Below, one piece after another: positions 58,305 through 64,000 of a stretch of DNA of 64,000 nucleotides. Location of the stretch: NCBI RefSeq assembly GCF_018459925.1, contig NZ_CP075371.1:1116001-1180000 (forward strand). Reading direction: 5' to 3'. The notes beneath the pieces are model-generated. The model saw only the letters and a program-made list of their open reading frames with translations. It ran no database searches and was not told the DNA's origin. Within the stretch, counting starts at the first letter, position 1. Each line of letters starts with the position of its first letter. The position numbers were made by a program, and so were the translations under genes. The stretch is from Nocardioides aquaticus. Its GTDB lineage: Bacteria; Actinomycetota; Actinomycetes; Propionibacteriales; Nocardioidaceae.

Positions 58305-59600
58305 CTAGATCCCGGCAGCCGAGCGACGACGGCGCGAGATCGCGTCGACGCTCGCGGCGATGAGGAGCACGCCACCGGTGACCAGGAAGTTGATGTAGGC
58401 GGCCTGGTTCAGCAGGCCCAGGCCGTTGGCGATCGTGGCGATCACGACACCACCGATGACGGCGTCGAGCGCCCGGCCCTTGCCCCCGAAGAGGCTGGTG
58501 CCGCCGATGACCGCGGCCCCCACGGCGTAGAGCAGGACGTTGCCGCCGCCGGAGGAGGTCGAGACCTTGCCGGTGTAGGAGGACTGGACGATGCCGCTGA
58601 TCACGGCCATCGAGGAGCAGATGACGAAGGCGTAGACGCGCATCTTCAGCACGCTGATGCCGGCGCGGCGGGCGGCCTCGGCGTTGCCGCCGACGGCGTA
58701 GAGGTGCCGGCCGAAGGTGGTGCGGTCGAGCACGAAGGTCCACAGGATGAGCAGCACGACCACGACCGGGAGGACGTAGGGGATGCCGGCGATCGGGAAG
58801 CTCGGGTTCAGGCTCCGGTCGATGCTGAGCATCGCGGTGATGCCGAGGACCACCGCGGCGACCACGGCGATCTTGATCAGGACCACGCTCATCGGGTCGT
58901 GCTGGAGGTTGTTGGCGACCTGGCGGCGCTGGCGCAGCAGCGTGCCGACGGCGAAGACGACGGTCAGCACGATCGCGGCCACCCAGCCGGCGGTGACAGG
59001 CACGTTGTCGATGGTCAGGCCGCGGATCACCGGGTCGTCGACCCGGATCGAGCCGCCGTCGCCGATCAGCCTCAGGATGACGCCCTGCAGGCCCAGGAAG
59101 AAGGCCAGCGTCACCACGAAGGACGGGATGCCGAGCCGGGAGACCAGCTCACCGATGATCAGGCCGATCACGGCACCGGTGACGATGGCGCCGATCACGC
59201 CGAGGTACCAGGGCAGGCCCTGCTCCACGATGAACATCGCGCTGACGGTGGCCCCGACACCGCCGGCGACGCCGGCGGACAGGTCGATCTCACCGAGCAG
59301 CAGGACGAAGACCAGGCCCATGGCCAGCAGGCAGATCGGACCGGCCTGCACGACCAGGTTGGCCATGTTGAGCAGCGAGAAGAAGCGGTCGCTGGCCAGG
59401 CCGAAGACGATCATCAGCACCACGAGGCCGAGGACCGCGGGCAGGGAGCCCATGTCGCCGCCGCGGAGGCGCCCGACGTAGTCGTTGACGGAGTCGCGCA
59501 GCGTGGCTGCGGAGCGGTTGTCGGCGGCGAAGTCGCCGGTGGCCATCTTGTCGCCGCCGCTCTCGGGGGACGTGCGCGGTGTGGTGGGCGTGGTGCTCAT
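58305..59600 (-). CDS. xylH: Sugar ABC transporter permease (XylH-like)
   Basis: 431 residues with about ten membrane segments (for example LGLVVLMIVFGLASDRFF, ICLLAMGLVFVLLLGEIDLS) and the family sequence GEIDLSAGVAGGVGATVSA. The late loop GNAEAARRAGISVLKMRVYA is the BPD/monosaccharide-permease coupling region, and VIGGTSLFGGKGRALDAVIG closes the pattern. Residues 1-50 are cytosolic. It works with the ATPase and binding protein upstream. Confidence 0.92.
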   Translation of the reverse strand: MSTTPTTPRTSPESGGDKMATGDFAADNRSAATLRDSVNDYVGRLRGGDMGSLPAVLGLVVLMIVFGLASDRFFSLLNMANLVVQAGPICLLAMGLVFVLLLGEIDLSAGVAGGVGATVSAMFIVEQGLPWYLGVIGAIVTGAVIGLIIGELVSRLGIPSFVVTLAFFLGLQGVILRLIGDGGSIRVDDPVIRGLTIDNVPVTAGWVAAIVLTVVFAVGTLLRQRRQVANNLQHDPMSVVLIKIAVVAAVVLGITAMLSIDRSLNPSFPIAGIPYVLPVVVVLLILWTFVLDRTTFGRHLYAVGGNAEAARRAGISVLKMRVYAFVICSSMAVISGIVQSSYTGKVSTSSGGGNVLLYAVGAAVIGGTSLFGGKGRALDAVIGGVVIATIANGLGLLNQAAYINFLVTGGVLLIAASVDAISRRRRSAAGI

Positions 59601-59627
59601 CGGGTACGGCCTCTCGGGTTCGGGCGG

Positions 59628-60401
59628 TCAGACGGTGGCGGCGTTGTCGCTGATGCCCAGCGACCCGCTGCGGCCGGCGGTGATCAGCTCGACCACCTGG
59701 CTGTTGTTGACGTCCGAGGTGGCGACGTCGGCGGCCACGCGGCCCAGGTAGAGCGCGGTGATCCGGTCGGCGACCTCGAAGACGTCGCCCATGTTGTGCG
59801 AGATGAGCACGACGCCGAGGCCGCGGTCGGCGAGGCGACGGACCAGGTCGAGGACCTGACGGGTCTGGGCGACACCCAGGGCGGCGGTGGGCTCGTCGAG
59901 CAGCACGATGCGGGAGTTCCACAGCACCGCCTTGGCGATGGCCACCGTCTGGCGCTGGCCGCCGGACAGGCTGGCGACCGACTGGCGCACCGACTTCACG
60001 GTGCGCACCGAGAGCGACGCGAGCGTCTCGCGGGCCCGGGACTCCATCTCGGTCTCGTCGAGCACGAGGCCCTTGCGGGTCTCGCGGCCCAGGAACATGT
60101 TCTCGACGATGTCGAGGTTGTCGCACAGCGCGAGGTCCTGGTAGACGACCTCGACGCCGAGCGCGGCGACGTCGCGGGGCCCGTGGACCTCGACCTTCTT
60201 GCCGTCGTAGACGTAGTCGCCGTTGTCGCGGCCGTAGATGCCGGCGATCACCTTGACCAGGGTCGACTTGCCGGCGCCGTTGTCGCCGACGAGCGCGGTG
60301 ACCTGGCCGGGGTAGACCGAGAAGTCCACGTCGTGGAGCACGTGGGCGTTGCCGAAGCTCTTGTTGACCCCGCGCAGCTGCAGGAGTGGTTCGCTGGACA
60401 T
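59628..60401 (-). CDS. Sugar ABC transporter ATPase, single domain
   Basis: 257 residues containing one ABC domain: Walker A GDNGAGKSTLVKVIAG, Q-loop EVVYQDLALCDNLD, signature SLSGGQRQTVAIAKAVLW, Walker B RIVLLDEPTAALGV and switch ISHNMGDVF. Typical XylG and RbsA have two fused ABC domains of about 500 residues, so this is the short FrcA-like form and must act as a homodimer. ATG 60401 follows GGAGGAA. Confidence 0.92.
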   Translation of the reverse strand: MSSEPLLQLRGVNKSFGNAHVLHDVDFSVYPGQVTALVGDNGAGKSTLVKVIAGIYGRDNGDYVYDGKKVEVHGPRDVAALGVEVVYQDLALCDNLDIVENMFLGRETRKGLVLDETEMESRARETLASLSVRTVKSVRQSVASLSGGQRQTVAIAKAVLWNSRIVLLDEPTAALGVAQTRQVLDLVRRLADRGLGVVLISHNMGDVFEVADRITALYLGRVAADVATSDVNNSQVVELITAGRSGSLGISDNAATV

Positions 60402-60569
60402 GGTTCCTCCGGGAGTGCGGGGCGGGCGGTGCGGTCGGGCGGTGGTCCGGGCGGTGCAGGCGGTGCGTCGGCTGGTGTCGGGGGCGTGGCCTCGCGGTCG
60501 GCGGTGGCCGACCACGAGACCCACCCTCGGACCTCAGCTGAGCCGCGGGTGGCGGTCAGCGGAGCGGCA

Positions 60570-61661
60570 TCAGGAGATGCCGTTCTCCTCGCAGAGCTGG
60601 GCGAACTCGCCGGCGCAGACGTCCTCGACGGTCTGGCCGCCGTCGTCGATGACGTCCTGGACGTTGTCGGCGGTGATCGAGACCGGGTCCAGCAGGACCG
60701 AGGGGACCTCGCGGCCGCCGTCGACGTCCTCGGTGGTGCCGTTGGTCTCGGCCTCCTCGCCCGTGGCCAGCGCGATCGCGACGTCGGCGAGGGCGTTGGC
60801 CTCCTCCGTGGCGGACTTGTAGACCGTCATGCACTGGGTGCCGGCGAGGATGTTCTGCAGACCCTCGACGGTGGCGTCCTGACCGGTCACGGGGACCTCG
60901 CCGGCCGCGCCGTTCTTCTCCAGGATGGAGATGGCGGAGCCGCCGAGACCGTCGTTGGCGGCGTAGACGCCCTGCACGTCACCGTCGGCCTGGGTGTAGA
61001 GTTGCTCGAAGATCGTCACGGCCTGGTCGTTGTCCCAGTCCGGGACGGCCTGCTCGCCGGCGTTGGTGTAGCTGCTGTTCTCGTCGAGCACCGAGTGCGC
61101 GCCCTCGGAGAACAGGGTCGCGTTGTTGTCGGTGGGGGAGCCGTTGAGGTAGATGATGTTCGCGTCCTCGTCACCCAGGCAGTCCGCCAGGCCCTGGCCC
61201 TGGAGCTCGCCGACCTTGGTGTTGTCGAACGAGACGTAGTAGTTCGCGGAGCCGCCCAGCGTCAGGCGGTCGTAGTCGATCGTCTGGACGCCCTGGGTGG
61301 CCGCCTTCTCCTGGATCGCGGCACCCGAGTCCGAGTCGAGGTTGACGATCGCCAGGACGGTGACGCCGTCGGCGACCATGCCGTCGGCGATCTGCGCCAT
61401 CCGGTCGGCGTCGCCCTGGGCGTTCTGGATGTCGGCCTCGACGCCGGCCTCCTCGAAGGCCGCCTCGAGCGCCGGGCGGTCCGCGGACTCCCAGCGCACC
61501 GACGACTTGGTGTCGGGCAGGATCACGCCGACCTTGCCCTGCGACTCGCTGCTGCTGCCGCCGCCGTCGCTGGCGCTGTCGCCCGAGTCGCTGCCGCACG
61601 CGCCGAGCGCGAGTGCCAGACCGACCGTGGCCATCATGGCCAAACCCTTGTTTCGCTTCAC
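60570..61661 (-). CDS. xylF: Xylose-type sugar-binding lipoprotein
   Basis: 363 residues. A lipoprotein signal (KRNKGLAMMATVGLALALGACG, with a short hydrophobic core, lipidated Cys22) is followed by a Ser/Gly-rich linker. The type I periplasmic-binding fold has VGVILPDTKSSVRWESADRP, IDYDRLTLGGSANYYVSFDN and TKVGELQGQGLADCLG, strongly XylF-like. GVYAANDGLGGSAISILEKN and VPVTGQDATVEGLQNILAGT follow. GTG 61661 follows GAGGAGG. The next 168 bases to the ATPase gene show nothing recognisable. Confidence 0.9.
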   Translation of the reverse strand: MKRNKGLAMMATVGLALALGACGSDSGDSASDGGGSSSESQGKVGVILPDTKSSVRWESADRPALEAAFEEAGVEADIQNAQGDADRMAQIADGMVADGVTVLAIVNLDSDSGAAIQEKAATQGVQTIDYDRLTLGGSANYYVSFDNTKVGELQGQGLADCLGDEDANIIYLNGSPTDNNATLFSEGAHSVLDENSSYTNAGEQAVPDWDNDQAVTIFEQLYTQADGDVQGVYAANDGLGGSAISILEKNGAAGEVPVTGQDATVEGLQNILAGTQCMTVYKSATEEANALADVAIALATGEEAETNGTTEDVDGGREVPSVLLDPVSITADNVQDVIDDGGQTVEDVCAGEFAQLCEENGIS

Positions 61662-61713
61662 GCGAACCGCCTCCTCGCGGGTACCCGTGCCGGCTCTGGA
61701 GCGACACGCCTTT

Positions 61714-61730
61714 TGTTGTGTGGCACAACA
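61714..61730. promoter_or_regulatory. Perfect palindrome upstream of xylF (candidate ROK operator)
   Basis: TGTTGTG (61714-61720), three bases, CACAACA (61724-61730), about 53 bases upstream of the xylF GTG. On the minus strand it overlaps TATGTT, a possible -10 hexamer. The position fits repressor binding at the transporter promoter. Confidence 0.6.
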
Positions 61731-61818
61731 TATGAGCGTGGCGGCCGTCACGTCTACAGGCACAAAGTCCATGTTTCGCAACTGTTACCTCCGCGAGGAT
61801 CGGCGGGGCAGGCAGGAC

Positions 61819-61840
61819 TTAAGTTGGTCGGGACAACAAA
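61819..61840. promoter_or_regulatory. Second operator-like site upstream of xylF
   Basis: TTAAGTTGGTCGGG followed by ACAACAAA. The half-sites GTTG (61823-61826) and CAAC (61834-61837) face each other across seven bases, and TTAAGT also heads the xylB operator arm. It lies directly after the MscS stop (61843, minus strand). Confidence 0.45.
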
Positions 61841-61842
61841 GG

Positions 61843-62886
61843 TCAGGCGTCCTCGGTGCGATCGACCGTCAGTCGCTGGCGCGGCAGACCGGCCGGGTCG
61901 TGCGTCCGGGCCCAGCGCAGCAGCTCCTCGCGCACGTGGCAGCGCAGGTCGAAGAGCAGCGAGGCGTCCGCGGCGGACACCAGCACGCGGACCCGCGCGA
62001 ACCCGCCGACCGCGTCGGTGACCTGGAGGACCTGGGTACGCCCGTCCCACAGGTCGGTGAGCGGGAGCACCCGCTCGAGCTCGCGGCGCATGCCGTCGGT
62101 GTCGACACCGAAGTCGAGGTCCATCTCGACGACGCCGAGCAGCTCGGAGCCGTGCCGGGTCCAGTTCTGGAACGGCGTGGTCGTGAAGTAGGTGCAGGGC
62201 AGGACCATCCGGCGGTCGTCCCACAGCCGGACCACGACGTAGCTGAGCGTGATCTCCTCGATCCAGCCCCACTCCTGCTCCACGATCACGGCGTCGTCGA
62301 GCCGGATCGCGTCCGAGAACGCCAGCTGCATCCCGGCGAAGACGTTGGCCAACGTGCTCTGGGCGGCCAGGGCGGCCACCACCGAGATCAGTCCGGCCGA
62401 GGCCAGGACGCTGGCGCCGACCGCGCGGACTCCCGGGAAGGTCAGCATCACCGCGCCGACGGTGACCAGGACGACGACCGCGACGGTCAACCGGCGCAGG
62501 ATCAGCACCTGGGTGCGCCGGCGCCGGGCGACCCGGTTGTCGGGCACGTCGGTGCGCGCGCCGATCAGCGCGAGGTCGCCGAGGAACAGCAGCACCACGC
62601 CGACCAGCCAGGCCACCGCGACGATGGCCAGCACCCGCCCGGTGTGCGTGGTGGCCTGCCACCACAGCTCCTGCCGCTCCCCGCGCACGCCCGCGACCAC
62701 CCCGTTCAGGGCGAGCACCAGGACCAGTACCCGGAACGGCAGCCGCGCGGCGTGGACCAGGCGCCGCCCCGGCTCCCAGCGGCGCACCGCCAGTCGTGCC
62801 AGCAGCTCCACGACGACCACGGCCAGGAGGGCGCCGAGCAGCGCCCCGCCCAGCGCCAGCGCCAGCTCGGTCCGGGTCAGGCTCAT
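61843..62886 (-). CDS. Small-conductance mechanosensitive channel (MscS family)
   Basis: 347 residues. There are four or five membrane segments (LALALGGALLGALLAVVVVE, VLAIVAVAWLVGVVLLFLGD, LTVAVVVLVTVGAVMLTF) and the pore helix region GASVLASAGLISVVAALAAQ, followed by the beta domain FAGMQLAFSDAIRLDDAVIV, EEITLSYVVVRLWDDRRMVL. The cytosolic end is shorter than in E. coli MscS. It opens under membrane tension. ATG 62886 has CAGACT seven bases upstream. Confidence 0.88.
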   Translation of the reverse strand: MSLTRTELALALGGALLGALLAVVVVELLARLAVRRWEPGRRLVHAARLPFRVLVLVLALNGVVAGVRGERQELWWQATTHTGRVLAIVAVAWLVGVVLLFLGDLALIGARTDVPDNRVARRRRTQVLILRRLTVAVVVLVTVGAVMLTFPGVRAVGASVLASAGLISVVAALAAQSTLANVFAGMQLAFSDAIRLDDAVIVEQEWGWIEEITLSYVVVRLWDDRRMVLPCTYFTTTPFQNWTRHGSELLGVVEMDLDFGVDTDGMRRELERVLPLTDLWDGRTQVLQVTDAVGGFARVRVLVSAADASLLFDLRCHVREELLRWARTHDPAGLPRQRLTVDRTEDA

Positions 62887-62919
62887 GGGTGGCAGTCTGC
62901 CGGGTCGGCGACGGCCGGG

Positions 62920-64000
62920 TCAGCGACCGCCGTAGAGCGTGGTCCGCTCGCGCACGGGGCGTCCGATGCCGGCGCCGATCTCGACCAGCTCGGCGACGGT
63001 CTTGGCCGAGCCGTGCTCGGAGCCGGCCATCCGGCTGATCGTCTCCTCCATCAGCGTGCCGCCGACGTCGTTGGCGCCCGCACGCAGCATCGCCCGGGTG
63101 CCGTCGACGCCGAGCTTGACCCACGAGGTCTGGATGCTGTCGATCCGGCCGTGCAGCAGGATCCGGGCCATCGCGTGCACCGCCAGGTTGTCGCGCAGGG
63201 TCGGGCCCGGGCGAGCCACGCCGGCGAGGTAGATCGGCGCGGAGGTGTGCACGAAGGGCAGCGGCACGAACTCGGTGAACCCGGCGGCGCCGTGCTCGCG
63301 GGCGGCGTCCTGGACCGCCGACAGCACCCGGAGGTGGCTCACCCAGTGCCGCGGGTGGTCGACGTGGCCGTACATCATCGTCGAGGTCGTCGGCAGGCCG
63401 ACGCGGTGCGCGGTGGAGACCACCTCGACCCAGGTGCGGGTGGGCAGCTTGCCCTTGGTCAGCACCCAGCGGACCTCGTCGTCGAGGATCTCCGCGGCGG
63501 TGCCGGGCAACGAGCCCAGGCCGGACTCGCGGGCCTTGATCAGGAAGTCCTCCACGCTCAGCCCGGTGCGGGCGGTGCCGTTGACGACCTCCATCGGGGA
63601 GAAGGCGTGCACGTGCATGTCGGGCACCCGGCGGCGCACCGCGGCGGCGAGGTCGAAGTACGCCGAGGCCGGCAGCTCGGGGTCGATCCCGCCCTGCATG
63701 CAGACCTCGGTGGCGCCCAGGTCCCAGGCCTCGGCGGCGCGGTCGGCGACCTCGTCCAGGGTCAGCGAGTAGGCGTCGGCGTCGGTGCGCCGCTGGGCGA
63801 AGGCGCAGAAGCGGCAGCCGACGTAGCAGACGTTGGTGAAGTTGATGTTCCGGTTGACCACGTAGGTCACGTCGTCGCCGACCACCTCGCGGCGCAGGTC
63901 GTCGGCCAGCCGACAGACCTCGGCCAGCAGGTCGCCCTCGGCGGTCATCAGGGTCAGCGCGTGCTCGTCGGACAGCCCGCCGGGGTCGGCCTCGGCCGCG
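62920..64000 (-). CDS. fbiC: FO synthase, C-terminal CofH part (runs off the right edge)
   Basis: The last 360 residues of a radical SAM enzyme. The second cluster-binding motif is [20 protein letters not shown], preceded by [16 protein letters not shown], and [12 protein letters not shown] and [18 protein letters not shown] are CofH landmarks. The open frame continues upstream of the ATG at 63948 to the window edge ([18 protein letters not shown]), matching the linker between the CofG and CofH halves of actinobacterial FbiC, so this is one bifunctional gene. It makes the deazaflavin FO of coenzyme F420 from tyrosine and a ribityl uracil precursor. Confidence 0.93.
   Translation of the reverse strand, partial: AAEADPGGLSDEHALTLMTAEGDLLAEVCRLADDLRREVVGDDVTYVVNRNINFTNVCYVGCRFCAFAQRRTDADAYSLTLDEVADRAAEAWDLGATEVCMQGGIDPELPASAYFDLAAAVRRRVPDMHVHAFSPMEVVNGTARTGLSVEDFLIKARESGLGSLPGTAAEILDDEVRWVLTKGKLPTRTWVEVVSTAHRVGLPTTSTMMYGHVDHPRHWVSHLRVLSAVQDAAREHGAAGFTEFVPLPFVHTSAPIYLAGVARPGPTLRDNLAVHAMARILLHGRIDSIQTSWVKLGVDGTRAMLRAGANDVGGTLMEETISRMAGSEHGSAKTVAELVEIGAGIGRPVRERTTLYGGR

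Overview
The window comes from a high-GC actinobacterium, most likely of the family Nocardioidaceae (Nocardioides-like). The reasons are the very high GC with GTG starts common, a mycothiol-dependent formaldehyde dehydrogenase, the C-terminal half of an actinobacterial FO synthase (F420 pathway), a GroEL with a His-rich tail preceded by CIRCE operators, a three-gene purine arrangement with GuaB3, and a GNAT-TsaE fusion. No tRNA or rRNA gene, CRISPR array, insertion sequence or prophage was recognised. This looks like chromosomal core sequence with one catabolic accessory region (about 46-62 kb).

Layout. 1-2 kb: gltA, a NYN-domain protein and a HAD hydrolase, all leftward. 2.2-5.1 kb: rplM-rpsI-glmM and an Ohr/OsmC peroxidase. 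5.2-9.9 kb: a secreted protein, a membrane glycosyltransferase and a lipoprotein with overlapping ends, facing an orphan response regulator. 9.9-22.4 kb: coaA, glmS, acpS, nnr, alr, a hydrolase, GNAT-tsaE, tsaB, rimI and tsaD, interrupted by an AbiEi/DUF559-like gene wrapped in palindromic repeats. 22.4-26.4 kb: mycothiol-dependent formaldehyde oxidation genes, a cobalamin-binding sensor and a methyltransferase. 26.4-30.6 kb: groES-groEL under two CIRCE boxes, an aminotransferase and a sulfotransferase-like gene. 30.7-35.4 kb: rnhA, an ACT-GNAT protein, guaB, guaB3 and a HAD. 35.4-38.1 kb: a probable cytoplasmic muropeptide-recycling trio. 38.2-42.8 kb: succinate-semialdehyde dehydrogenase, a GMC oxidoreductase, an ECF-like sigma factor and a DUF1059 protein. 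43.5-46.1 kb: guaA and two small leftward genes.

46.1-62 kb holds a sugar and diol catabolic island. xylB-xylA-ROK regulator lies on the left, and a leftward xylose-type ABC transporter with a second ROK regulator on the right. Between them sits a complete adenosylcobalamin-dependent diol/glycerol dehydratase (small-large-medium subunits), its two-subunit reactivase and a GlcG/HbpS protein, divergent from a GAF-domain activator. No microcompartment shell gene is present. The right end has an MscS channel and the CofH half of fbiC.

Three genes (glmM, the dehydratase large subunit and the sulfotransferase-like gene) each need one extra base to restore a family-consistent protein. The first two lie in homopolymers, which suggests indel errors in the assembly, though real mutations cannot be excluded. 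About twenty genes carry an (T/C/A)AnnnT hexamer 6-8 bases before the start codon, the signature of leaderless transcription in actinobacteria. An 18-base repeat occurs as a 22-base-period triplet at two loci in opposite orientation, and palindromes headed by TCGTGT occur in four places.
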